In this document: positions 27,863 to 36,261 of the stretch, piece after piece
Layout: every line of letters begins with the position of its first letter
Numbering within the stretch: the stretch's first letter is position 1
Source of the DNA: UBA10649 sp963749905
GTDB lineage: Bacteria; Actinomycetota; Actinomycetes; S36-B12
DNA length: 64,000 nucleotides
Reading direction: 5' to 3'
Assembly: GCA_963749905.1 (NCBI GenBank)
Contig: CAVVOF010000006.1
Span: 372,001 to 436,000 of the forward strand
Translations under genes and position numbers: made by a program
The notes under the pieces: model-generated
What the model was told of the DNA's origin: nothing
Database searches by the model: none
Seen by the model: the letters and a program-made list of their open reading frames with translations, nothing else

Positions 27863-28354
27863 ATGTGTGAAGCCGTGCAGACCCTCCGCCTGTGGCCCGC
27901 GCGGCGCTGGTGGTTCGCCCTCGTCGGCGGGCTGGTCACCATGCTGTTGGTCGCCCTGCCGACGGCCGTGATCCCCAACCCAATCTTCGGCCGGGAGATC
28001 GAGACCACGTGGTGGGCCTATCCGGTGGTCGTCGTCACAGGCGTCCTGGGCGGCCTGCTCATCGCCACCTACGTCCGCGCCACTCCCCCGGCAGCCGGCG
28101 AGGTCGCCGACGAGGTCGAGACCGACCGCCCGATGACCCTCGGCGCGATCGGCGGACTCGTCTCCTTCTTCGCGGTGGGGTGCCCCGTCTGCAACAAGGT
28201 CGTCCTCATCGCCCTGGGAGCATCCGGGGCGGTCACCTGGTTCGCGCCGATCCAGCCCTATCTCGCCCTGGCCTCCGTTGCGCTGATGGCCTGGGCACTC
28301 CGAGCCCGGCTCAAGGGCGAGGTCTCCTGCGCGATCACCACCCCCGCGGCATAG
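27863..28354 (+). CDS. Small membrane protein with CPVCNK motif
   Basis: A 163-residue protein with four hydrophobic segments (about residues 18-37, 51-70, 97-125, 130-150). The third carries FFAVGCPVCNKVVLIALGASG, a CxxC that could bind a metal or persulfide or cycle as a disulfide; I do not recognise the family with certainty (similar short proteins accompany mercury/copper or thiol systems). The ATG at 27863 fits a near-leaderless transcript; an upstream start would overlap the operator. It is divergent from the TDT transporter and controlled by the same palindrome. Confidence 0.7.
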   Translation: MCEAVQTLRLWPARRWWFALVGGLVTMLLVALPTAVIPNPIFGREIETTWWAYPVVVVTGVLGGLLIATYVRATPPAAGEVADEVETDRPMTLGAIGGLVSFFAVGCPVCNKVVLIALGASGAVTWFAPIQPYLALASVALMAWALRARLKGEVSCAITTPAA

Positions 28355-28421
28355 ACCGCAACACGGCTGGGATGCTGGCTCCCATCAACGCCGAGCACGC
28401 ATCGCCAGGAGGACCGGACGC

Positions 28422-29159
28422 ATGACCCGACCCCGCCGCATCCTCGCCTCCAGCGGAGGCTTCCTGCCGACCGGGCTGTGGGGCGTCATGAAGCCGGGCG
28501 GAATCATGCTGCGGGCACTCGAGCTCAGCGGCGCCGTCAGGCCGCGAGTGTGCCTGGTCATGACGGCCAGCGGTGACGACAACAGCTACCTGACGATGAT
28601 GTACTCCGCCCTCGCAGACGTCGGCTGCGATGTCGACCACCTCGCCCTGTTCCCGCAACCCAATCGCCTTCCGGCCGACGTCCTCGGAGCCGCGGACGTG
28701 GTGTGGGTCGGTGGCGGCAGCGTCGCCAACCTGCTCGCGCTCTGGCGACTGCACGGAGTCGACGAGGCGATGCATGACGCGTGGGAGCGAGGCGCAGTGC
28801 TCGGCGGCGTCAGCGCCGGCTCGATCTGCTGGCACGTGGGCGGCACGACCGACTCCTTCGGCGCCGACCTGCGCCTGGTCGACAATGGGCTGGCGTTCCT
28901 GCCCTTCGGCAACGGCGTGCACTACGACTCCGAGGAGCAGCGCCGACCACTGCTCCATTCGCTGGTGGCTGCCGGCACCCTGCCCACGTCCTACGCGACG
29001 GACGACCGCATCGGGCTGCTGTACCAGGGCACTGAGCCAGTCGAGGTGATCGCGGATCGCGAGCCGCTCGATGCGGACACGACACCGGCCGCCTACCGCG
29101 TCGAGGCGGAGGGCGGCCGGGCGGTCGAGACCGTGCTGCCGGTCGGGCCGGTTCGCTAG
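28422..29159 (+). CDS. pepE: Peptidase E family (S51) protein
   Basis: A 245-residue serine peptidase of the dipeptidase E/cyanophycinase fold. The nucleophile is in LGGVSAGSICWHVGG (Ser near residue 130), preceded by VWVGGGSVANLLALWR (near 90-105). AGGAGGACCGGACGC lies before the ATG. It probably cleaves Asp-X dipeptides, the known activity of the family. Its stop overlaps the stop of the convergent coiled-coil gene by three bases. Confidence 0.88.
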   Translation: MTRPRRILASSGGFLPTGLWGVMKPGGIMLRALELSGAVRPRVCLVMTASGDDNSYLTMMYSALADVGCDVDHLALFPQPNRLPADVLGAADVVWVGGGSVANLLALWRLHGVDEAMHDAWERGAVLGGVSAGSICWHVGGTTDSFGADLRLVDNGLAFLPFGNGVHYDSEEQRRPLLHSLVAAGTLPTSYATDDRIGLLYQGTEPVEVIADREPLDADTTPAAYRVEAEGGRAVETVLPVGPVR

Positions 29160-29650
29160 CTGACGCGCGAGGCGTGCGCCTCCGCTTCCTTCACCAGATC
29201 CTGCAAGCGTGTCGTGGCGGCAGTGAGATCGCCGTCCCAGTGCTGGGCGCGCACGTTCCACATCACCGTCTCCTGAGCCTCGAGGAGTTCGTCGCGCATC
29301 GCGTGCGGCGCACTCGAACCCAGGCGGCTGAGAACCCGCTCGGTCGCGGCCACCCAGGTGTGGGCGATCTGGAGATGCTGCATCTCCTTGGCCATGTCGC
29401 GGACCGTCGAGCTCGCCTTGGGTTCGTCGGGTGAGATATCGGCCAGCTGCTGCTCCATCCGCTTCACCGCGGTCTCGAGGTCGGCGACCATGGGCGCATG
29501 CGCGGTGGAATTGCGCAGGTCGTGGAGCAAGTCTTCGCAAGCCTTCTTGACATCCGAGCGCGCCGAGAAGAACCGCTCATCGGAGCGGTGCGGCTTGTGC
29601 TTGGCTGCGGAACGGCTGAGGCGGTTGGGACCAGAATCGTTGGTCTTCAT
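29156..29650 (-). CDS. Hypothetical helical protein
   Basis: A 164-residue soluble, highly helical protein, basic at the N-terminus (RSAAKHKPHRSDERFFSARSDVKKA) and with amphipathic helices such as LETAVKRMEQQLADI, RDMAKEMQHLQIAHTWVAATERVL and DLTAATTRLQDLVKEAEAHA. No family recognised. Of two adjacent ATGs, 29650 is 6 bases after AGGAG and preferred. Convergent with pepE. Confidence 0.6.
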   Translation of the reverse strand: MKTNDSGPNRLSRSAAKHKPHRSDERFFSARSDVKKACEDLLHDLRNSTAHAPMVADLETAVKRMEQQLADISPDEPKASSTVRDMAKEMQHLQIAHTWVAATERVLSRLGSSAPHAMRDELLEAQETVMWNVRAQHWDGDLTAATTRLQDLVKEAEAHASRVS

Positions 29651-29653
29651 CAT

Positions 29654-30097
29654 GCGCTCCTTCACGCGGTAGACCCTGCTAGAGCGGCTGTCCAGACCCA
29701 TTCTTGTTCGCTGCCGACGAGGTCGCACCTCATTCCCGCAATCCGGTGACGTAGGTCCCGGCGCCGAGCACCGGCGGCGGGCACGGAGGGTCGTCGGCGG
29801 GCTCTGCACGGCGGCGGCGGGCTCGACCTCGGTGGCTCGGCGGGGCCTCGCTTAGCAGATCCGGACCGCGTCGCTGGCCGGTGATCCCCCACAGATCCCA
29901 GCATTTCGGGCGTTCGGTCATATTGCTCGGTCATATCGTTTCACCCGATATTTCCGTTTCCGCCGTAGCCACACCGCCCATATTAAGCGTGCGAAGGGAT
30001 ACTTCCGGCTCCATCCACCCTCCGAACCCTCTGACCAGTCATATTGACCGATCATGACCGGGTAGGCACACTTGAAGTGCCTGAGGAGGTGGAAGCA
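29654..30097. promoter_or_regulatory. Intergenic region with GGTCAT/TGACC repeats upstream of the matrixin-type protease
   Basis: A 444-base gap with no convincing gene and a locally AT-richer part (29915-30060). It holds a direct repeat CGGTCATAT at 29915-29923 and 29928-29936 and a cluster at 30032-30061 that begins CTGACCAGTCATATTGACC and ends GATCATGACCGG. TGACCAGTCA recurs in the LuxR-side region at 34452. GAGGAGGTGG before 30098 is a strong ribosome site. Confidence 0.6.
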
Positions 30098-30898
30098 ATG
30101 ACGAGGACCCAGACCCGCTGGTTCGCAGCCGCTGCCGCGACCGTTGCCGCGTTCTCCCTCGTCACCGCTCCCGTGGTCACCGCCGAGCCGACCGCACCGG
30201 TCGAGGCCGCCATCAAGGCGCCGGCCTGGTCCTGGTCGAAGTTCACGACCGCGTCGACCCGCGCCAAGACTCCGACCGCGGTCCCGCAGGCTGCCACCGC
30301 CGCTGACTTCACTTCGATCTTCGCCGCTCAGGTGCCGGCGCTGACCAACTCTGGCTGGGCCACCTGCCCGGCCGCCATCACGTGGAGCGTGGACACTCGC
30401 GGCCTCTCGGATGATGAGGCCGCAGCGCAGATCGCGAACCTGCAGTGGGCGTTCGACCAGTGGGGCATCGCTTCCGGGCTCGCATTCCAGTTCGCCGGCA
30501 CCGCGAACCTCGTCTACGACGACGCCGGGTTCACGCTCACTCCGGCCGACGGCTCCGCGAGCCCGTCCCGCAACGTGTTCCTCGACTTCGTGCCGGACAG
30601 CGAGTCCGCACGGCTCGGCGGCGGCGTCGTGGGCCTGGCCTCCCCGTCCACCGTGTGGCAGTCCAGCAAGGAGATCGAGAGCGGCACCGTGGTCTTCCGC
30701 ACCGACTACGTGAAGTCGGCGGGAGCCAAGGAGGCCAAGGCCCTCTACCTGCACGAGCTCGGCCACGTGCTCGGCCTCGGGCACGCGAATGAGTCGGACA
30801 ACCGGATGTTCGCCATCGTCAAGGACGGCACCGAGCTCGGCGCCGGCGACGTGGCGGGCGTGCGCACCATGCTCAAGCCCTGCACCACCGGAGCGTGA
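30098..30898 (+). CDS. Secreted matrixin-type zinc metalloprotease
   Basis: A 266-residue secreted protein. Signal peptide at residues 1-29 (TRWFAAAAATVAAFSLVTAPVVTAE). The zinc site is YLHELGHVLGLGHANESD, with His219, Glu220, His223 and His229 of the HExxHxxGxxH metzincin motif, and a Met-turn at NRMF (Met237). A Cys pair (near 90 and 262) may form a disulfide. It likely cuts extracellular proteins or peptidoglycan-linked proteins. ATG 30098 has GAGGAGG upstream; an earlier in-frame ATG (30044) lacks one and would hide the signal peptide. Convergent with the sortase. Confidence 0.9.
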   Translation: MTRTQTRWFAAAAATVAAFSLVTAPVVTAEPTAPVEAAIKAPAWSWSKFTTASTRAKTPTAVPQAATAADFTSIFAAQVPALTNSGWATCPAAITWSVDTRGLSDDEAAAQIANLQWAFDQWGIASGLAFQFAGTANLVYDDAGFTLTPADGSASPSRNVFLDFVPDSESARLGGGVVGLASPSTVWQSSKEIESGTVVFRTDYVKSAGAKEAKALYLHELGHVLGLGHANESDNRMFAIVKDGTELGAGDVAGVRTMLKPCTTGA

Positions 30899-30932
30899 CC
30901 ACAGACTTTCTGACAATCCCTCCTCGCAAGAT

Positions 30933-30966
30933 GGCTCGGCCCCCGATCAGCAGCGGGGGCCGAGCC
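30933..30966. terminator. Two-way terminator between protease and sortase
   Basis: Perfect 13-bp stem GGCTCGGCCCCCG / CGGGGGCCGAGCC with an 8-base loop, between two convergent stops (30898 and 30978). Confidence 0.85.
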
Positions 30967-30977
30967 GCGTGTGGGGG

Positions 30978-31898
30978 TCAGTTCAGGGAGCCGCCGTCGA
31001 GCAGCACCGGCTCGGAGTCGATGGTCGCGGCCTGGGGGCTGAAGCCGGAGACGGCCTGGTCGGCAGCCGCCGTCGTCGCAGTGCCTGCCGGGGTGGCCGA
31101 GTCAGTCGGCGCGGCCGATTCAGTCTCCGTCGAGATGGGCGTGAACATCGGCACCGCCGTGACCACCACGTTGTCCTGGTAGCCGCCGTTGTTGGGGTCG
31201 TAGTAGCCCCCGCAGCTGATCAGTGTCAGGCGCGGGTCGCCGTCGACGGCGAAGAGCTCTTCGTAGGGCAGGCGCTTCTTCAGGATCGACTCGCGCGAGA
31301 CCACCTTGTAGGGCAGTTCCTTGCCCGACGAGGTCTTGACGTACACCTTGTCGCCCGGCTTCAGGCTGCCCAGGAAGTAGAAGACACCGCGCCCCTGCTC
31401 ACGTCCGTCGCGATGTGCCACGAGGACGGCTGAGCCGCGGTCGACGCCCGGAGGCACCCCGAGCTCGTACCAGCCGACGTAGCGGATGTCCTCGGGGATC
31501 TCGATTGCCCGGTTCTTGTCCAGGGCGACCGGGAACACCTTGGTGTTGACGTCGAGGGCAGGGATGCGCACGCGCATGGGTGCCGCGACCATGACCGGAC
31601 CGTCGGACGTGGGCTCGGGTCGGGAGCTGGCACTCGCGCTGGCGGAGCCGGTGGGCTCTGTCGATGCTGACGCCGTGGCGCTCGGCGTGCCGCTGGGGCT
31701 AGGCGCGGCGCTGGACGGGGTGGGTGCCGTCGGGCTGGGCGTCGCCGATGCGGAGAAGTCAGGTCGGACGCCGACCGATTCGATGTTGGCTTCTTCGCCC
31801 GCCTGCCAGTTCATCGCGCCGAGGTACAGGACGCTGGCCACGATCACGGCCATGCTCGCCCAGAAGAGGACGAGGGCGGGACGGATCCTGGACACCAC
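30978..31898 (-). CDS. Sortase, class E/F-like
   Basis: A 306-residue membrane-anchored transpeptidase that attaches proteins to the cell wall. N-terminal membrane segment (residues about 7-27), a long Ser/Pro/Ala/Thr linker (50-100), and the sortase barrel (105-250). Catalytic His162 in LVAHRDGREQ and Cys229 in TLISCGGYYD are present. In the position of the usual catalytic Arg (YRDNVVV in class F enzymes) this protein has Gln241 (YQDNVVV). A 50-residue Thr/Ser/Ala tail follows the catalytic domain, which is unusual. GTG start. Likely partner is the surface protein encoded just upstream. Confidence 0.85.
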   Translation of the reverse strand: MVSRIRPALVLFWASMAVIVASVLYLGAMNWQAGEEANIESVGVRPDFSASATPSPTAPTPSSAAPSPSGTPSATASASTEPTGSASASASSRPEPTSDGPVMVAAPMRVRIPALDVNTKVFPVALDKNRAIEIPEDIRYVGWYELGVPPGVDRGSAVLVAHRDGREQGRGVFYFLGSLKPGDKVYVKTSSGKELPYKVVSRESILKKRLPYEELFAVDGDPRLTLISCGGYYDPNNGGYQDNVVVTAVPMFTPISTETESAAPTDSATPAGTATTAAADQAVSGFSPQAATIDSEPVLLDGGSLN

Positions 31899-31996
31899 TG
31901 AATCCTAACTGCGACGAGTGCGGGCGCCGACGATCCCGTGCCCATAGGACGCGGATGATCCGCGGTCGGTTTCGCGTGCTGCTCACGTGAAAGCAG

Positions 31997-32030
31997 AAGG
32001 TCCCGGCCCGCTTTCGCGGACCGGGACCTT
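31997..32030 (-). terminator. Terminator hairpin after the surface-protein gene
   Basis: 15-bp stem (AAGGTCCCGG.CCGC paired with GCGG.CCGGGACCTT, one mismatch) and a TTTC loop, 31 bases after the probable stop of the surface-protein gene and before the sortase start. Confidence 0.75.
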
Positions 32031-32060
32031 CGCGCCGTTCAGTCGGCTATCGCATTCCGA

Positions 32061-33168
32061 CTACTTGCGGGCCGCCAGCATCCGGGAGCCGGCAGCAGCC
32101 ACACCCAGTCGCACCAGCGACGATCATCAGGAGCGCCCACGTCGGGGTGCCGGTCGAGCCCTCACCGGCAGGGACTGCGCCGGGGAGAGTTGCCTTGCCG
32201 GGGACGGTCACGACGCCGCCCTCGACGGTGGCGGGCAGGGTCACCTTGACCGGCTTCTTGACCGGAGCCACGACTGCCGGCTGCGGCGACGACTGCGATT
32301 GCTCGACGACCTGCGGCGCAGACCAGCACCTCCGGGGTCGGAGAGGCCACAGGAGTCGTCGAGGTCGTCGTCGGCGTCGTCGGCGTCGGCGTCGTCGGCG
32401 TCGTCGAGCGGCGTCGGCGGCGGCGTCGTGCGACTCTCGTTGGTCGACTGGTCTCGCGTAGTCGCCACCGGTAGTCGGCCCCATACCGTGCGCCGTCGGC
32501 GTCGCACGCCGGAGTCCTGGCGTCAGCGCACCGTCACAGTGCGTCGACCGGCGGAGTCGGCGTCGTGCAGTCGGCTGGTCGGCGTTCCAGGAGTCGGCCG
32601 CTCGGTAGTCGGCCACCGTCTTGCGTCGGCGTCCCACACTGCGTCTGGCGTCGGCCGTCGGCAGTCTGTAGCGCCGGAGTCGGCCGTCCGCCGTCGCAGC
32701 AGCTGCTGCGAGGTCGGCCGGTTCAGCGGACCTCCGGACACCGGCGACGAGCTGCCCTGGTGCTTGCCCGAGCGAGTGTCCGTCACTGCTGCCTGACCGT
32801 CGTCCGGCGATCCGCAAGCTGAGGACTGCGCCACGCCGTCGGGTCCGTGATTGGTCCAGTCGCCCGCCGTTGCTTGGCAGGGGACGACCTTCCAAGTCGG
32901 ACCGAGAAGGTCCGGCGAGAAGTTGTCCCTCGGACCGGGTGACGGTGAAGTGCCACCATCCTGATCGGCGCGCGTGTCGCCACCGCCGTCCTGCTTGAAC
33001 CCCGCGCATGACCTCCGCGGGATTGAGCTGCTGCGTCCGAAGCCGGCACCGGCGGTCGCCGAGCGCCGGAGAAGCGAACGCGACGCCGACGAGGCCGGCG
33101 ATGATCATGGTCAGTGAAGCAAGCAGCGCCAGCAATTTCGCTGAGGCGCCACGCTTGGTGGTGTTCAT
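32061..33168 (-). pseudogene. Secreted Pro/Thr-rich surface protein, several frameshifts
   Basis: Begins with a clear signal peptide (MNTTKRGASAKLLALLASLT, cleavage after about residue 33, FASPALG). The frame then shifts by one base (near 33055), after which the reading GRSSSIP..DNFSPDLLGPTWKVV looks protein-like. The middle (32340-32720) is low complexity; a PTTPTTPTPTT repeat appears in one frame. The end, in two more frames, reads VKVTLPATVEGGVVTVPGK, TPTWALLMIVAG and finally GVAAAGSRMLAARK stop (32061), a membrane segment and basic tail as in wall-anchored proteins. No LPXTG is seen; EGSTGTP precedes the segment. At least three indels are needed. Neighbour of the sortase gene. Confidence 0.65.
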
Positions 33169-33238
33169 TTCTTCCCCTAGGGGTAGACGGAATGCGACAA
33201 CTCCCATGGTCCCGGCTGCACGAAGGCACAATCAATGC

Positions 33239-33255
33239 CAAACCGGTCAATTGGA
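33239..33255. promoter_or_regulatory. GGTCAATTG motif upstream of surface-protein gene
   Basis: AAACCGGTCAATTGGA, about 70 bases before the surface-protein start. GGTCAATTG also occurs at 34479-34487 beside the LuxR-type gene; see the shared-motif finding. Confidence 0.4.
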
Positions 33256-33297
33256 CGAAGTGCACGTTCAATGAACGGACACCTACCCGAAAACAAG

Positions 33298-33330
33298 GGT
33301 CGGGCACCGGATCTCGTCCGGTGCCCGACC
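33298..33330 (-). terminator. Terminator after the LuxR-type gene
   Basis: Perfect 14-bp stem GGTCGGGCACCGGA / TCCGGTGCCCGACC with a TCTCG loop, 20 bases past the stop of the LuxR-type gene on the minus strand. Confidence 0.85.
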
Positions 33331-33349
33331 CCTTCCCCAGTGTGCGGCG

Positions 33350-34246
33350 CTACCCTGCGTTGACGTCCAGCATCCCCCGCATGCTCGCCAACCGCACCGC
33401 CTCCCGGCGCCCCCCGACGCCGAAGTATCGATAGATCGCCATGGTCTCCTGGCGCACCGTCGACTCGCTGAAGCCGACCCGCTTGGAGATCTGCGAGTTC
33501 GTGAGGCCCTTGGCCATCAGCCCGAGAATCCGCAGCTGGCGCTCGGTCAACGCACCCGGCGCCGGCTTGCGCGCGGCCGGTGCGTCGTCGGGCAGCCCCT
33601 CGACCAGGGACAGCGTCGTCATCGGGTAGCCGGCCGCGCGGTCGTCGCGCTCGAGGATGGCCGCGGCCCGGTCCGAGCCCGCCGCGACACTCGTCAGGAG
33701 TGAGAGATAGAGGGCAAGCACCGCCGAGACGCCGGTCATATCGGCGCGCAGGGCTTCGACGTCAGGGCTCTCGGTGAGGATCAGCTGGATCGCGCCGACC
33801 CGCTGGCTCGGCAGGCTCAACGGCCAGACAGCCATTGGCTCATATGGAGTTTCCGCGTTCCCGAGCCACGGGTAGCGCTCTTCAACGGCCTGCGCCGACT
33901 CGAGGATGACCGGCTCGCCGCTGCGCACCGCGTCGCTCATCGGCGAGGAGTCCCACAGCGAGAGGGTCCGGAACGGCTCGAGCGCCTGCGGGGTCATGCC
34001 GAAGCCGCCGACCGAGTGCAGCGAGCCGTCTGCGCCGAACAGGCTGACGACCGCGGCGCGCGCCCGATGGGGGTTCAGCAGGTTGAGCACGAGGTGCTGG
34101 GAGATCTGGTCGACCGTGGGCCGGGTCATCAGGAAGCGGACGATGTCGAGCATGGCGCGCGAGTTCATGACGTCGTCGCGACGTCGGAAGTGCTGCGCCG
34201 ACCCCGCGTCGGAGCTGCGGCGCTCTTCGCTCCTGCGCTCTTCCAT
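33350..34246 (-). CDS. LuxR-family transcriptional regulator with GAF-like sensor
   Basis: About 298 residues. The N-terminal two-thirds (about 25-210) resemble a GAF sensor (LNPHRARAAVVSLFGADGSLHSVGGFG; AVWPLSLPSQRVGAIQLIL). The C-terminal LuxR helix-turn-helix reads ALTERQLRILGLMAKGLTNS then QISKRVGFSESTVRQETMAIYRYFG, near residues 233-285. ATG 34246 has AGGAGG 6 bases upstream; the frame is open back to 34363 without such a site. The upstream region is dense in TGACC/GGTCA sites, so it may regulate itself and the neighbouring surface genes. The signal is unknown. Confidence 0.85.
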   Translation of the reverse strand: MEERRSEERRSSDAGSAQHFRRRDDVMNSRAMLDIVRFLMTRPTVDQISQHLVLNLLNPHRARAAVVSLFGADGSLHSVGGFGMTPQALEPFRTLSLWDSSPMSDAVRSGEPVILESAQAVEERYPWLGNAETPYEPMAVWPLSLPSQRVGAIQLILTESPDVEALRADMTGVSAVLALYLSLLTSVAAGSDRAAAILERDDRAAGYPMTTLSLVEGLPDDAPAARKPAPGALTERQLRILGLMAKGLTNSQISKRVGFSESTVRQETMAIYRYFGVGGRREAVRLASMRGMLDVNAG

Positions 34247-34569
34247 GACCCGCCTCCTGCCCCTCGACCGACTCTCAGCCGAGGCCTTGCTCCCGCGTTC
34301 CGGGCGACGACCATCCCGACACGTCGATGACCGGGTGGCCATCTCGTCCGGCTGACCGGTCACTTGACCATAGCGGTCAATCGGTCAATAAGTGGTCAAC
34401 TCAACCGGCACTTCTGGAGTTGTCTCCCTCATAGTGTGACATGGATGATCATGACCAGTCAAGTCATTGACTTGACTGGTCAATTGACCGGTACGAAGGG
34501 CCGGATCCGGTCCTGACCGAGCCGTCATTCCCTCAGGGATCCCTCATACGCGTGCCCTAGGCTCCGCCC
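34247..34569. promoter_or_regulatory. Divergent control region rich in GGTCA/TGACC sites
   Basis: Between the LuxR-type gene and the FAD oxidoreductase. 34452-34482 is an inverted repeat with 15-base arms (TGACCAGTCAAGTCA) around one T; it overlaps the palindrome GGTCAATTGACC (34479-34490). Further half-sites lie at 34358-34370 (GGTCACTTGACC) and 34375-34399 (GGTCAATCGGTCAATAAGTGGTCAA). The region is AT-richer than its surroundings. TAGGCT at 34558-34563, six bases before ATG 34570, is a leaderless -10 for the rightward gene. Confidence 0.75.
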
Positions 34570-36261
34570 ATGCCCCGACCCCCGGACCCTGCGGAAACGG
34601 TCATCGTGGTGGGTGCCGGCCTCTCCGGCCTGGCCACCGCCCTCGGGGTCGCCCTGCGTGGCGGCCGCGCACTCGTCCTCGAGGCCAGCGACCTGGTCGG
34701 CGGCGCGGCCGCCTACTCGGGCGGCATGGTCTGGGTGGGCGCGAACCACGTGGCCGAGCGCGAAGGCATCGACGACGACCTCGCCCGCGCCGAGGCCTAC
34801 GTGCGCGACCTGACGCACGACCACCCCGAACTGCTCGACGAGGTCGCCATGCACCGGTGGCTGACCGTGGCCCCTGAGGCCATGCGCTACTGGGAGGAGC
34901 AGGGGGCCATCCGGTGGGAGATCATCCCCGACCTCGCCGACTACCACTCGGAGGCCGCGGGCGCCCTCGACGTTGGCCGCTACCTCACCAATGCCGTCAT
35001 CGACGGTGCTCAGCTCGGCCCGTGGCGCGCGCGGCTGCGCGTGAGTCCGAACTTCCCGGTCGGCATGACGTACGCGGAGATGAACGTCAAGGGTCGCCGT
35101 TCGTCGTCATCTCGACCGATCGGACGAGGAGGACCACATCGCCGAGCACGCTGGCGTGCCCGCGTTCGGACGGACGGATGCCACTCGGCGGCGACGCAGG
35201 CTCGGATGCAGACCCGCTCACGTTCGGCACCGGCGTCGTGGCCAGCTTCCTGGCCCGGCTCGTCGCAGAGCCGAGCGTCGACATCCGACTCTCCACCCGC
35301 GTGACCGAACTGATCGTCGACGACACGGGTGCTGTCGTCGGCGTGCGCGCCGACTCCCCCGACGGGCCGATCGAGGCATTCGGGCCCGTGGTGCTCGCGA
35401 CGAGCACGTACGACTGGGACCCGGACCTCGTGCGCGAGTTCCTCGGCCTCGAGCCCGAGGACTTCAGCAGCCTCGCGCCGACCAGCATCGCGGGAGACGG
35501 CATCACGCTGGCCCGCCAGGCCGGCGGCGCCACGGCGAGCATCCCGCCGACCCACGTGCCGATCGTGCCGGGGTGGTCGTCGCATTCGGCGACCGGCGTC
35601 TCGAACGGTCCCGAGTACGCGCTGCCGCACTGCCTCATCGTCGACGCGTCCGGCCGACGTTTCTGCGACGACTCGTACTGGGTCAGCATCGTCAGGAACG
35701 CCCTTGACCCGGACGACCGGCACCTGCCGTTCTTCCTCGTCTGGGACGAGCAGCACCACCAGAGATACGGTCTCGGCCTCACGCCGCCCGGCGGCGAGTA
35801 CCCGGCGGAGTTCGTCGTGACCGCATCGACGGTCGAGGAGGTCGGCGCGGGACTCGGGATCGACGGACCGCAGTTGGCGCGCACCGTCGAGCGGTTCAAC
35901 GCGCTACGCGGAACTGGGCGAGGACCCCGACTTCGGACGGGGCAGCGTGCCCTTCGTGCTGCGCTTCGCCGGCGACCCACAGCACTCGCCCAGCCCGGTT
36001 CTCGGGCCGCTCGTCGAAGCGCCCTTCCACGGCACGCGGCTCAAGTTCGTGGGCACCGGCATCGGCTCGAGTGGCGTGCACGCCGACGCCGACGGCCACG
36101 TCCTGAAGGACGACGGGGACGTCATCCCCGGGCTGTTCGCCGTCGGCTCGGTGGCCGCGCTGACGACGACCGGAAGCGGCTACAACTCGGGCTTCGCCCT
36201 CGGGCGCGGGCTGACGCTCGCGTACCTGATCGCCCAGGAGGTCACGCGTCGATCTGCATGA
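34570..36261 (+). pseudogene. FAD-dependent oxidoreductase (3-ketosteroid dehydrogenase/fumarate reductase-like), frameshifted
   Basis: A flavoprotein of about 560 residues spread over three frames. Frame of 34570: FAD site VIVVGAGLSGLATALGVA and GGAAAYSGGMVWVGANH, good to about 35090. A short stretch (about 35110-35175) reads DEEDHIAEHAGVPAFGRTD in a second frame. Then PLGGDAGSDADPLTFGTG to VERFN (about 35185-35900) in a third. A one-base insertion at aacgcgctacgcgg (near 35900) returns it to the first frame: AELGEDPDFGRGSVPFVLR to GLFAVGSVAALTTTGSGYNS and stop 36261. Each junction is a single-base event. Overlaps the convergent aldehyde dehydrogenase by 20 bases. It may oxidise a steroid or aromatic intermediate. 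Confidence 0.8.

Noticed and set aside
29662..29934. Possible small gene on the minus strand in the large gap
   Set aside because: Pro/Arg-rich reading with no ribosome site and no recognisable pattern.
32330..32420. GTCGTCGGCGTC-like low-complexity tract as a separate repeat locus
   Set aside because: Best read as the Pro/Thr repeat (PTTPTTP) of the damaged surface-protein gene.
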